A stretch of DNA of 64,000 nucleotides from Actinomadura formosensis NBRC 14204 (GTDB lineage Bacteria; Actinomycetota; Actinomycetes; Streptosporangiales; Streptosporangiaceae): assembly GCF_001552155.1 (NCBI RefSeq), contig NZ_BCQQ01000016.1:1-64000 (forward strand), written 5' to 3'. Positions 26,457 through 34,930 of this stretch are shown piece after piece (position 1 is the first letter of the stretch; the number at the start of each line of letters is the position of its first letter). The notes below the pieces were generated by a model. It saw only the letters and a program-made list of their open reading frames with translations, ran no database searches and had not been told where the DNA came from. The position numbers and the translations under genes are program-made.

Positions 26457-28532
26457 ATGCGTCACCCCGGTTTGAAGATCGTCCATGCCGTCATGCTCGC
26501 CGTCTCGGTGCTGCTCGCGTTCTTCGTATTGCAGGATCTCGACGAGGAGCCCGCAACGGGCGAGGCGGCCTCGATCTGGATTCTGGATAATCGTGATGCC
26601 GTGAGTGGTGCACAGACCGCACGGATGGTGGACTCCTTCGCGCGTGGGCATCGGGTGTCGGTCGTGCGGGAGGTCCAGGACTTCCGGGAACCCGATCGCC
26701 TCCTGCATCTTTACATCGCCTCAGGCGACGCCGGATCGGCTCCGGAGTCATGGGCGCGGCGGGGGGTCTCCTCCTTCGGGCACGGCATCCGTACCGAAAC
26801 CCATCCGTTGAAGGAGAGCGGCTTTCTCGACCCCAGGGGCATGTACAAGGTGTACGGCTCTCGTCGCGCCATCGAGGAACTACGCGCCGAGTTCGCCGGG
26901 ATCGGCCTCGTCGGGGAGTTGGTCGAGCCTGTCGGGTTCGGCGAGCGTCTCGTGCGTTACGCGCATTCTTCGCTGGGATCGGCCTATTACGTCGTCGCGC
27001 TGACCGTGGTGCTGACCGTGGGCGCGAGCGTGCTGCTGAGCGCCAAGGGCTACGGAGTGCTGCGGCTTCAGGGCATGTCGTTCCCGGCGATTCTCCGGCT
27101 GGATCTGCGCCGGTCGGCGCCCTTCTGGCTCATCGCCGTCGCGGTGGTCACGACGATCACACTGGTCTTTCTCGGCATGTACAACGGCTTCGCTCACGTC
27201 GGGCTGTTCGCCATGGTCGCGGGCGGTTTGGCGGGAGTGCTGTGCCTGCTCTCCCTCATCACCCATCTGGGCGCGTTGGCCTTGGTGACCCGTACCGGTG
27301 TGCTGCGGGGGCTGAAAGGGGAGGTGACGGCCAGGCCGGCGATGGGGAGCGTCTATCTGCTGCGGGTCATCGCCGCGCTTCTGGTCCTCATTATCGGCGG
27401 TGCCGCCCTGGCGTCCGCACGGGATTTCGCGCAGCGGCAGGCGAGTCAGCAGCGCTTCGCCGCGCTGGGAGAGGCCAATTACATCAGGCTTCCCGGCAGC
27501 CGGACGGAGAATGCCTCCGAGGAGGCGGCGGCGCGGGTCGGCCGGTGGTTACGGCGGGTCGATGAGCGGGGGCAGGTCATCGCGATCTACCGGTGGTACC
27601 TGAACGATTTCAGCTCCGCGAAGCAAAGACTTCCCGAAGGTGAACTGCTGTTCGTCAACGACACCTTTCTCGCCGAGCAGCCGATCCTGGACCCGTCAGG
27701 GAGGCGATACGGCCCGGATCCTCGGGGGCGGTTGCGGGTCATCATCCCGGAGCGCCTGCGTGAATACGCCCAGACCATCATCGACAACGTTCCGGCGGGA
27801 GTTCACCCCGCAGACGGCGGGAAGCTGGTGCGCAGGGCCGGTGTGGACCAGGTGTGGGCGAAAGACGGCCAGACGGTCTTCACCTTCGGCTCCGAGAGCG
27901 AAGGGCTGGACGAACCCCTGCTACACGATCCCGTTCTCGTTGTCATTCCCAACGGATCGTCCCTCACCTCGGGCGCCGACTATACGGCGATGGCGACCCA
28001 TAACGGGATCATCTTCAAGAACCCTCAGGATCTTCTGTCCGCCCTCGGACGGGACATCCCGAGAGAAGACATCGCGGACATGAATCCGGTCGGTCAGAAC
28101 GCCGCTGGGGAATACGCCGAATCTGCGCGCGAGTTACGGGTCAGCGGGTTGAGTCTGACTGCGGCCCTAGTTGTGCTGTTCACCACCGGGCTGGGGGTGT
28201 GCATGATCTACGCCCGCAAGAACGCCCAGGCCATCTTCGCCAAGCACATCAACGGCTGGTCGTTCTGGACGAACCATCGCCGCCTGTTCGCCCTGGACGC
28301 CCTCGTCGCCTGCGGGCTGCTGGGCTGGGTCGGCTGGGGGATCTGGACCAGGGTCAAAGCGCTCGACCGATTCACCGCCAGGGGCGTTCCGGCGCCGCCA
28401 AGCCTGCCCCCGGCCGACTGGTGGGAACTGGCGCCCGCCGCGGGGGTGGCCGCACTGGCGACGATCCTGCTGACGGCCGGGCTCGCCTTCGCCCACCGCC
28501 GCATCGTGACCGAACACGCCGCCGATGTCTGA
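26457..28532 (+). CDS. Bacteriocin-associated integral membrane protein (DUF1430-like)
   Basis: A 691-residue membrane protein. One N-terminal helix is followed by a ~140-residue outer region, a block of about four helices, a second large outer region (~residues 320–540) and three more helices at the C-terminus. This is the architecture of the permease-like proteins found with lactococcin 972 peptides, related to MacB/FtsX-type permeases. It likely works with the ATPase in immunity or export. ATG 26457 follows GAGGGAA by 7 bases; a GTG at 26418 inside the hairpin is less likely. It overlaps the ATPase gene by 8 bases. Confidence 0.85.
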   Translation: MRHPGLKIVHAVMLAVSVLLAFFVLQDLDEEPATGEAASIWILDNRDAVSGAQTARMVDSFARGHRVSVVREVQDFREPDRLLHLYIASGDAGSAPESWARRGVSSFGHGIRTETHPLKESGFLDPRGMYKVYGSRRAIEELRAEFAGIGLVGELVEPVGFGERLVRYAHSSLGSAYYVVALTVVLTVGASVLLSAKGYGVLRLQGMSFPAILRLDLRRSAPFWLIAVAVVTTITLVFLGMYNGFAHVGLFAMVAGGLAGVLCLLSLITHLGALALVTRTGVLRGLKGEVTARPAMGSVYLLRVIAALLVLIIGGAALASARDFAQRQASQQRFAALGEANYIRLPGSRTENASEEAAARVGRWLRRVDERGQVIAIYRWYLNDFSSAKQRLPEGELLFVNDTFLAEQPILDPSGRRYGPDPRGRLRVIIPERLREYAQTIIDNVPAGVHPADGGKLVRRAGVDQVWAKDGQTVFTFGSESEGLDEPLLHDPVLVVIPNGSSLTSGADYTAMATHNGIIFKNPQDLLSALGRDIPREDIADMNPVGQNAAGEYAESARELRVSGLSLTAALVVLFTTGLGVCMIYARKNAQAIFAKHINGWSFWTNHRRLFALDALVACGLLGWVGWGIWTRVKALDRFTARGVPAPPSLPPADWWELAPAAGVAALATILLTAGLAFAHRRIVTEHAADV

Positions 28533-29229
28533 GCACACCGGGAGCCCGCCCATGATCACCGTTAAGAACCTGTCCAAGTCCTTCGGCCGCCGTACGCTGT
28601 GGTCCGACCTCGCTCTCACGGCCAAGGCGGGCGAGATGCTCGCCGTGACCGGCCCCAGCGGATCAGGCAAGTCGACCCTGCTCAACTGTATCGGCCTGCT
28701 GGAGTCGCCGACCAGCGGACAGATCCTCTACGAGGGCACCGACACGACGCGGTTCGGCAGGCGGGCCGCGCGTCGCTTCCGCCGTGACGTCCTGGGCTAT
28801 CTGTTCCAGAACTACGCGCTGATCGAGAACGCCACCGTCGCCGAAAACCTCGACATCGCGTCCCCCAACCGACGCGACCGCCATGCGCGCCACCTCGACG
28901 CGCTCGACCGCGTGGGTCTGGTCGGACGGGAGAAGGAGAAGGTCCACCATCTCAGCGGCGGCGAACAGCAGCGCGTCGCCCTCGCCCGCCTCCTGGTCAA
29001 GCAGCCCTCCCTGATCCTGGCGGACGAGCCGACGGGGGCCCTCGACAGCGCCAACGCCGCCATGGTCATCGACACGCTGCGGCAGCTGAGCGACACCGGC
29101 TGCACCGTGATCATCGCCACCCACAGTGACTATATCCAAGGCAGATGTGACACCACCTTTGAGATCACCTCTGCAGAGGCCGACCTGGTGGACCGCACGC
29201 CGGTGGTGGTCAAGCGTCCCGGGTCCTGA
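28525..29229 (+). CDS. ABC transporter ATP-binding protein of the bacteriocin locus
   Basis: A 234-residue MacB/LolD-type ATPase. It has Walker [10 protein letters not shown], a Q-loop (YLFQNYAL), the signature LSGGEQQR, Walker B LILADEPTGALD and the H-switch THS. It most likely energises the DUF1430-like permease. The overlapping ATG 28525 was used; ATG 28552, with GGGAG before it, starts directly at the domain (MITVKNLSKSFG) and is an equal candidate. Confidence 0.92.
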   Translation: MSEHTGSPPMITVKNLSKSFGRRTLWSDLALTAKAGEMLAVTGPSGSGKSTLLNCIGLLESPTSGQILYEGTDTTRFGRRAARRFRRDVLGYLFQNYALIENATVAENLDIASPNRRDRHARHLDALDRVGLVGREKEKVHHLSGGEQQRVALARLLVKQPSLILADEPTGALDSANAAMVIDTLRQLSDTGCTVIIATHSDYIQGRCDTTFEITSAEADLVDRTPVVVKRPGS

Positions 29230-29284
29230 AGGCGGGACGGAAGGCGGAGTGGACGCGGTTTCCCGGGCCGTCGCTTCGGTGACC

Positions 29285-30706
29285 TCAGCGGGGGCAGGGG
29301 CGCAGTCCGGGGGCGGCGTCGCCGCCGTTCAGGCAGCCGCAGATCGGGGTGCGGGTCTTCAGCGTGACCTTGATCAGGGTGAGGCCGCGGTTGTCCGGTG
29401 CTTTGGGCGGGCCGTCGTCCTTGTGCGGGTCGTTGTCCTCGTGTGGGTCCCGGTGGAAGTCGATCTCGCCGGTGGCCGCCTCGCGGACGTGCAGGTGACG
29501 CAGTGCCAGCAGTACGGTGCCGGACGTCACGGAGCGGCTGCCGGTGACCCGGGGCGGTCCGGTGTCGGTGAGGCCGAGGCCCTTGAAGACGTCCTGCGCG
29601 GCCTGGCTCAGGGCGACGGTGGCGTCGTAGGTGAGGGCCATCTGGCCGTCCACCAGAAGCGGTTCGTTGGGCCGGACGTGCGGCGCGCCGATGCCGAGGA
29701 GGTTGCGGGCGAGGAGGAAGAAACCGTTGGTCTGGTCGGCGTTGCCCGCGACCAGGAACGGCAGGTGGACGAAGGCGGTGTGGTAGATGACCGTGTTGTC
29801 GGGGATCGGCACCTCGTGCGGTCTGGTGCCGAACCGGGTCTTGGTCACGTCGTCGCCGGCGAGGAGGACGAGGCGGTGCCGGGTGCAGCCGCCCTGGACG
29901 AGGCCGTTCATCAGTCCGGGGAGGTCTTCGGAGCGTCCGGCGAAGTAGACGAGGGGCGCGGGGGCCTTCTCGCAGACCTTCTTGACCCCGCCGGCGATGT
30001 CGTCGGTGCCGGTGTAGTTGACCGGGTCGACGGCGCGGGGCTTGAGCGCGCGGGTGACGTCGTCGGCGATCTCGCTGCTGTAGGCGTCCCGGGACGGGCC
30101 GGGTTTGCGGTGGACGAGCATCAGGCGGGAGATCGGCCGGCCCTTCAGTTCGATGCGGACGGCGGCGCGGGTCGCGGCGGCCTCCTGGTAGTTGGTGGAC
30201 GCGGGACCGTAGTAGTGGGGCAGGGCCGGGAGCTGGTCGGAGGAGTTGACGGTGTCGATGATCGGCAGCCCGGCGGCGATCAGCCGTTCGATCGCCGCCC
30301 GGGAATGCTCGGTGTTGCGGCCGAAACCGACGACGCCGATGAGGCTGGGGGCGCGGCGGGCGAGGTCGAGGATGCGGTCGGCGGTCTCGGCGGAGAAGGC
30401 CATGTTCTGCCCGGTGTTGGCGGGCAGCAGGCGCAGCTTGAGGGAGTTGTTGACCTCGCCGGGGTGCTTGGAGCGGTTGTTGCGCATCTGGGCGAGGTAG
30501 GCGCCGGCGAGTTCCCGGATGCTGCTCACCGTGAGATCGCTCTGCCCCGGGCTGGCGGTGAACACGCCCGCGTAGACGACGGTGACGTACGGCTTGGGCG
30601 AGTCGATGACGGCCTTGTTCTCGTCCTCGATGCGGCGCTGCAGGTCGGCGAGGGTGAGACGGGCGCCGGTGTTGCCGGGGGAGGAACCGCCGCTTCCTCC
30701 CTTCAT
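29285..30706 (-). pseudogene. Periplasmic-binding (type 1) protein, 5' part cut off by an IS element
   Basis: The remaining 473 codons encode a type 1 periplasmic-binding fold as in branched-chain amino acid receptors: YVTVVYAGVF, GVVGFGRNTEHS, PIIDTVNSSD and LVYFAGRSEDL are the usual landmarks. The tail contains a charged Asp/His-rich stretch and several Cys. No signal peptide or lipobox remains. The reading frame continues a few codons into the IS, but the coding similarity stops at the inferred element end (30707). The original gene probably began at the GTG 32014 on the far side of the insertion. Relatives in actinomycetes can carry an N-terminal ATPase region; whether this one did is unclear. 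Confidence 0.65.
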
Positions 30707-30734
30707 GCACAGGAGAACCGTTAGGGTGCAAGGC

Positions 30735-31942
30735 ATGGCGCGGCAGGTGAAGCGGGCGTTTCGGTACCGTTTCTATCCCACTCCCGGACAGGCGGCGGAA
30801 CTCGCCCGCACGTTCGGCTGTGTGCGGCTGGTGTACAACCGGGCGTTGGAGGAACGCACCCGCGCCTGGTACGCCGAGCGGCGGCGGGTCTCCTATGTGG
30901 AGACCTCCGCGATGCTCACCGGGTGGAAGAAGACCGAAGAGCTGGCGTTTTGGGCGAGGTGTCCAGCGTGCCGCTGCAGCAGGCGCTGCGGCACCTGCAG
31001 ACCGCGTTCACCGGCTTCTTCGCCGGGCGCGCCAGGTACCCGCGGTTCAAGTCGCGCAAGAAGTCGCGTGCCTCGGCGGAGTACACCCGCTCGGCGTTCC
31101 GCTGGCAGGACGGGTGCCTGACGCTGGCCAAGATGTCCGAGCCGCTGGCGATCGTGTGGTCGCGGCCCCTGCCGCAGGGGGCGGTGCCGTCCACGGTGAC
31201 CGTCAGCCGGGACGCGGCCGGGCGCTGGTTCGTCTCGATCCTGTGCACCGACACCATCGCCCTGCTGGAGCCGGTGGAGCGGGCGGTGGGGGTGGACGCG
31301 GGAATCACCTCACTGGTCGCCCTGTCCACCGGGGAGAAGGTCGCCAACCCCAGGCACGAGCGCCGCGACCGCGAACGCCTGGCCAGAGCGCAGAAGGACC
31401 TGTCCCGCAAGGCCAAGGGCTCGGCGAACCGGGACAAGGCCAAGATGCGGGTGGCGCGGATCCATGCCCGGATCGCCGACCGGCGCCGGGACTTCCTGCA
31501 CAAGCTGACCACTCGGCTCGTCCGTGAGAACCAAACGGTCGTGATCGAGGACCTGAACGTGCGCACCATGGTCAAGAATCACTCGCTGGCGCGTGCGATC
31601 TCAGACGCGGCGTGGCACCAGTTGCGGTCGATGCTGGAGTACAGGGCCGGCTGGTACGGCCGTGAACTCATCGTGGTCGACCGGTGGTTCCCCTCCACCA
31701 AGACGTGCGCAAAATGCGGAACCATCACCGACACGTTGCCCCTTGAGGTGAGGGAATGGGAGTGCGGCGGGTGCGGCGTCCGGCATGACCGGGACGTCAA
31801 CGCCGTGAAGAACGTTCTGGCCGCCGGGCCGGCGGTATCGGCCTGTGGAGCCGACGTAAGACCCAAACGGCGCAGGCCCGGCGGGCGGACGGCGACGAAG
31901 CGGGAAACCCGATCGGCGACGGTCGGAATCCCCTGCCCCTAG
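30735..31942 (+). pseudogene. tnpB: TnpB RNA-guided nuclease gene with a one-base frameshift
   Basis: The N-terminal part (MARQVKRAFRYRFYPTPGQ…) runs in one frame to the T4 tract at 30948–30951, and the rest continues in another, from …LGEVSSVPLQQALRHLQ to the stop at 31942. One missing T explains the break. The catalytic RuvC residues are intact (VGVDAGITS, VIEDLNV, HDRDVNAVKN), as is the zinc ribbon with two CxxC pairs. TnpB cuts DNA beside its TAM, guided by an RNA made from the element's right end. A TAGGGT box (30722–30727) precedes the ATG by 7 bases. A sequencing error cannot be excluded. Confidence 0.85.
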
Positions 31943-31960
31943 GCAGGCGGAGGATGTCAA
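31932..31960 (+). ncRNA. Right-end hairpin, likely 3' part of the TnpB guide-RNA scaffold
   Basis: CCTGCC (31932–31937) and GGCAGG (31942–31947) pair around CCTA, followed by AGGATGTCAA to the element end. In this family the guide RNA (ωRNA/reRNA) covers the 3' end of tnpB and the right end, and the guide is the flanking DNA, here starting CCAGTCGAAC at 31961. Confidence 0.45.
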
Positions 31961-32014
31961 CCAGTCGAACAGCGCGAGATCGCGCTCGGAGTCGGCGGGT
32001 CGGGGGTTGCCCAC
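31961..32014 (-). pseudogene. N-terminal fragment of the IS-interrupted gene
   Basis: A GTG at 32014 with GGGAAGGA 7 bases upstream starts 18 codons (MGNPRPADSERDLALFDW) that run exactly to the inferred IS end. The good ribosome binding site indicates a real gene start. It stays in frame with the periplasmic-binding remnant when the IS is removed. Confidence 0.5.
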
Positions 32015-32137
32015 GGCTGGTCCTTCCCTGTCCAGGGACGGATCTCGGCTCTCGCTGCGAAAGCGTAAGGCCGTGGCGGCGGGGTGCCACGCCGTGGCAG
32101 GAGGGGCGCCCCCGTCGCGGCGTCCGGTTCCGGCCGT

Positions 32138-33274
32138 TCAGCTCTCGCCGGTGATGGTGTTGAGGCGCTCCACGGCGCCGGCGAAGTCGTCGACCATGTC
32201 GTAGACGACCTGGCGGGCGGGTTTGACGGTGTTCATGAGTCCGACGCACTGGCCGACGAAGTAGTTGGCGAGGGCGCGGGCGCCGGGGTTGCCGGACTCG
32301 GCCACCTTGGTGATCTGCCGCATGGCGCCCTCGGCCACGATCATCTGCAGCGGCATGCCGAGCGGGCCGGGGCTCGCGGGGCCCTCCCACTCGTCCGTCC
32401 AGGCGGAGCGGAGCTGGCGGGCGGGCTTGCCGGTGCGGGACCGGGACCGGATCGTGTCGCGGGAGGTGGCGGCGAGCATCTTCTCCTTCACCGCCGGGGA
32501 CGTCTCCGCCTCCTCGGTGGTGAGCCACACCGAACCGCACCAGACGCCGGACGCGCCGAGGGCGAGCGCGGCGGCCATCTGGCGTCCGGTGGCGATGCCG
32601 CCCGCGGCGAGGACGGGCACCGGCGCGACCGTGTCGACGACCTCGGGGACGAGCACCATCGTGGAGATCTCGCCGGTGTGCCCGCCGGCCTCTCCGCCCT
32701 GCGCGACGATCAGGTCGGCGCCCGCGGCGACCTGGCGGCGGGCGTGCTCGGGCGTCCCGACCAGCGCGGCGACGGGGACGCCCGCCGCACGGGCCTTCTC
32801 CACCATGAGCGGGGGAGGGGTGCCGAGCGCGCTGGCGATGAGCCCGATGGGGTGGGCGAGTGACACGTCGATCAGCTCGGTCGCGCCCTCCTTGGTGACC
32901 TGGCCGCCGCCGCGTGCGTTGGCGTGCCTGGCCCTGTCCAAGTCGGGCAGCGGGACGTCGTACTTGGCGAACAGGCCGGTGAGGAACGTCCAGTGCTCGT
33001 CCGGGATCGCGGCGAGCATGGCGTCGAGGCCGCCGCCGCTCTCCGCCGCCTTGTCGATCTTGCCGGGGACGAGGACGTCCACGCCGTAGGGGCGGCCGTT
33101 CACGTGGTCGTCGATCCAGCGCAGCTCCTCTTCGAGCCGGTCGGGGGTGTACGCGACGGCCCCGAGGACGCCGAGCCCGCCGGCATTGGTGACGGCGGCG
33201 ACGACGTCGCGGCAGTGGCTGAAGGCGAACAGCGGGAACTCGATGCCGAACCGTGCGCAGACCTCGGTGTTCAT
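32138..33274 (-). CDS. NAD(P)H-dependent flavin oxidoreductase / nitronate monooxygenase family
   Basis: A 378-residue TIM-barrel FMN enzyme. The FMN-phosphate-binding segments DLIVAQGGEAGGHTG and PVLAAGGIATGRQMAAALALGASGV are clear. Relatives include nitronate monooxygenases and 2-enoyl-CoA-type reductases in actinobacterial lipid or steroid clusters. A 23-base palindrome lies 14 bases before its ATG, and the DUF35/thiolase pair is just upstream in the same direction, which suggests a shared catabolic role. Confidence 0.88.
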   Translation of the reverse strand: MNTEVCARFGIEFPLFAFSHCRDVVAAVTNAGGLGVLGAVAYTPDRLEEELRWIDDHVNGRPYGVDVLVPGKIDKAAESGGGLDAMLAAIPDEHWTFLTGLFAKYDVPLPDLDRARHANARGGGQVTKEGATELIDVSLAHPIGLIASALGTPPPLMVEKARAAGVPVAALVGTPEHARRQVAAGADLIVAQGGEAGGHTGEISTMVLVPEVVDTVAPVPVLAAGGIATGRQMAAALALGASGVWCGSVWLTTEEAETSPAVKEKMLAATSRDTIRSRSRTGKPARQLRSAWTDEWEGPASPGPLGMPLQMIVAEGAMRQITKVAESGNPGARALANYFVGQCVGLMNTVKPARQVVYDMVDDFAGAVERLNTITGES

Positions 33275-33287
33275 GCCCCGACGCTAA

Positions 33288-33310
33288 TGGACCGAATGCC
33301 ATTCGGTCCA
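33288..33310. promoter_or_regulatory. Palindromic operator upstream of the flavin oxidoreductase
   Basis: TGGACCGAAT and ATTCGGTCCA form a perfect 10-bp inverted repeat around GCC. It fills the 41-base gap between the DUF35 gene and the oxidoreductase gene. Size and symmetry suit a TetR-type repressor. A weaker copy lies before the thiolase gene. Confidence 0.65.
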
Positions 33311-33315
33311 GTGGG

Positions 33316-33687
33316 TCAGGGGTGGAACAGGATGTAGGTCTCGCCCTCGTCCGGCCGCTCGAACGTCACGTGCAGCGGCAGGCCCTCGCGGAGGTCGCCG
33401 CGGGTCACCCCGTCCAGCCGGGCGTGCAGCCACGGCCCCTCGGCCAGCTCGACCAGGGCCAGGTACGCCGGGGGCTCCTCGGGCAGGACGGTCCAGGTCA
33501 CCAGGGTCGCCTCGCCGCTCGCCTCCGCCCAGCCGGGGTCCTCCTCCCCGCAGCCGGGGCAGCCGGACGCGTCCGGCGCGAACCAGCGGTCGCACGCCTC
33601 GCACCGCCGGATGACGAGCCGCCCGGCGGCCGTGCCGTCGAAGAACGGGTCGGTGCGCCCGTCGCGGCGCAGAATCCCGATGTCCAT
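33316..33687 (-). CDS. DUF35 OB-fold/zinc-ribbon protein
   Basis: A 123-residue acyl-CoA-associated OB-fold protein. The N-terminal rubredoxin-like zinc ribbon has CEAC and CPGC pairs, then an OB-fold (VTWTVLPEEPPAYLALVEL). DUF35 proteins form complexes with thiolase-like partners, and in steroid side-chain degradation with Ltp2-type aldolases. The gene begins 2 bases after the stop of the thiolase-like gene, so the two are surely co-expressed. Confidence 0.9.
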   Translation of the reverse strand: MDIGILRRDGRTDPFFDGTAAGRLVIRRCEACDRWFAPDASGCPGCGEEDPGWAEASGEATLVTWTVLPEEPPAYLALVELAEGPWLHARLDGVTRGDLREGLPLHVTFERPDEGETYILFHP

Positions 33688-33689
33688 GG

Positions 33690-34862
33690 CTAGGCCCCCT
33701 TCGGGTGCGGGCTGACGATCAGCGTGGAGTGGTGGTCGAGGATGCCGCCGTTCCCGCTGACGAGGATCACGTCGCGGGCCGGCACCTGCCGCTCGCCGCC
33801 GTCCCCGCGCGCCTGGATCACGGCCTCCGACAGCGGGGTCATGCCCCACATGTAGTACGCCGACAGCTGCCCGCCGCCGGTGTTGGTCGGCAGCGACCCG
33901 CCGGGACCGAGCGCGCCGGACGCGGCGAACGCGCCGCCCTCGCCCTTGGCGCAGAACCCGTAGTCCTCCAGCGACACCAGGACCGTGTAGGTGTAGCAGT
34001 CGTACAGCTCGCACACGTCCACATCGGACGGGGCGATCCCGGCCATCTTCATCGCCGTGGCCCCCGCGGAGGCGGCGCCGGTCGTCAGGCCGAAGTCGCT
34101 GCCGCGCTCCTTGCGGTGCCCGGGATGGCCCTGCCCCCATCCCCACAGGTGGACGGGCGGGCGGGCGAGGTCGCGGGCCCGGTCGTCGCCCGTCACGATG
34201 ACGGCGATGGCGCCGTTGGAGACCAGGCAGCAGTCCAGCAGGTGCAGCGGCTCGGACACCCAGCGGGAGTTCTGGTGGTCGTCGAGGGTGATCGGGTCGC
34301 GCATCTCGGCGAGCGGGTTGCCGGCCGCCCACGCGCGGGTCGAGACGGCGATCGCGCCGAGCTGCTCGCTGGTCGTCCCGTAGCGGGCCATGTGCCGCTG
34401 GGCGGCGAGCGCGTAGAAGGAGGTGACGCTGCGCAGCCCGAGTGCCGCCGTCATCCCCGCGAATCCGTGCCATTCGCGGGCGCTGCGGTTGTAGGCCGCG
34501 CCCGCCGACTGCTTCGGCTTGCGCGGCGCGTCCGCGAACACGCAGGCCACGGTGGTCGCGGTCCCATTCAGCACCGACATGGCCGCGTACGACACCATCG
34601 CCCCGGCCGTGGCGCCGAACGCGTTGACCTGCGCCAGCAGCCGCAGGTCACCGAGCCCGAGCGTGCCCGCCAGTTCGATGCCGGGGGACCCGCTCACGCC
34701 ATGGCTGACCAGCAGCCCGTCCAGGTCGCCGAGCGCCAGCCCCGCGTCGGCGGCGGCGAGCCGCACCGCGTCCGCGGCGAGCCGCCGCGGACTCCGCCCG
34801 TACACCCTGCCGAGCTCGGTCATGCCGAGCCCCACGATCGACGTGCCCCTCGAAGTGCGCAT
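33690..34862 (-). CDS. Thiolase-fold lipid-transfer protein (Ltp2/SCP2-thiolase-like)
   Basis: A 390-residue thiolase-fold protein (IVGLGMTELGRVYGRS at the start, GGGQLSAYYMWG and DVILVSGNGG near the end). The segment that holds the nucleophilic Cys in true thiolases reads NAFGATAGAM, so the Cys is missing. With a DUF35 partner next door this fits Ltp2-like aldolases that cleave β-hydroxyacyl-CoA side chains rather than a classical acetyl-CoA acetyltransferase. The ATG 34862 follows GAGGAGAG. Steroid or fatty-acid catabolism is inferred. Confidence 0.85.
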   Translation of the reverse strand: MRTSRGTSIVGLGMTELGRVYGRSPRRLAADAVRLAAADAGLALGDLDGLLVSHGVSGSPGIELAGTLGLGDLRLLAQVNAFGATAGAMVSYAAMSVLNGTATTVACVFADAPRKPKQSAGAAYNRSAREWHGFAGMTAALGLRSVTSFYALAAQRHMARYGTTSEQLGAIAVSTRAWAAGNPLAEMRDPITLDDHQNSRWVSEPLHLLDCCLVSNGAIAVIVTGDDRARDLARPPVHLWGWGQGHPGHRKERGSDFGLTTGAASAGATAMKMAGIAPSDVDVCELYDCYTYTVLVSLEDYGFCAKGEGGAFAASGALGPGGSLPTNTGGGQLSAYYMWGMTPLSEAVIQARGDGGERQVPARDVILVSGNGGILDHHSTLIVSPHPKGA

Positions 34863-34892
34863 GGCCCCGCTCTCCTCGTCCGTAAGCGCTAC

Positions 34893-34915
34893 GGTACAGA
34901 ATGTCGTTCGGTGGA
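34893..34915. promoter_or_regulatory. Second, degenerate copy of the 23-base operator, before the thiolase gene
   Basis: This 23-base site matches the palindrome at 33288–33310 at 16 positions, including GAATG in the left half and TTCGGT in the right half. It lies 31 bases before the thiolase ATG, where a repressor could block transcription of the thiolase–DUF35–oxidoreductase set. Confidence 0.45.
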
Positions 34916-34930
34916 GGGCGGGCCGGGAGA

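Larger units (their letters stand above)
30707..31960 (+). mobile_element. IS200/IS605-type (IS1341-like) element carrying tnpB only
   Basis: The right end is placed at 31960 because tnpB is followed by a short hairpin and AGGATGTCAA, the ending I know from actinobacterial tnpB elements. The left end is placed at 30707, just after TTCAT (30702–30706), by analogy with the TTGAT-type target/TAM motifs of the family. No tnpA gene is present and there is no target duplication, both normal for this group. The element splits one minus-strand gene, and joining 30706 to 31961 restores one open frame, which supports both ends. Confidence 0.65.

Noticed and set aside
29126..30724. Plus-strand frame of 532 codons after the bacteriocin ATPase
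   Set aside because: It is the complement of the periplasmic-binding remnant, which shows family motifs; the plus-strand translation does not.
30948..30951. Programmed frameshift in tnpB
   Set aside because: A T4 tract alone, without a typical slippery heptamer or downstream stimulatory structure that I can see, is not enough; a simple mutation or sequencing error is more likely.
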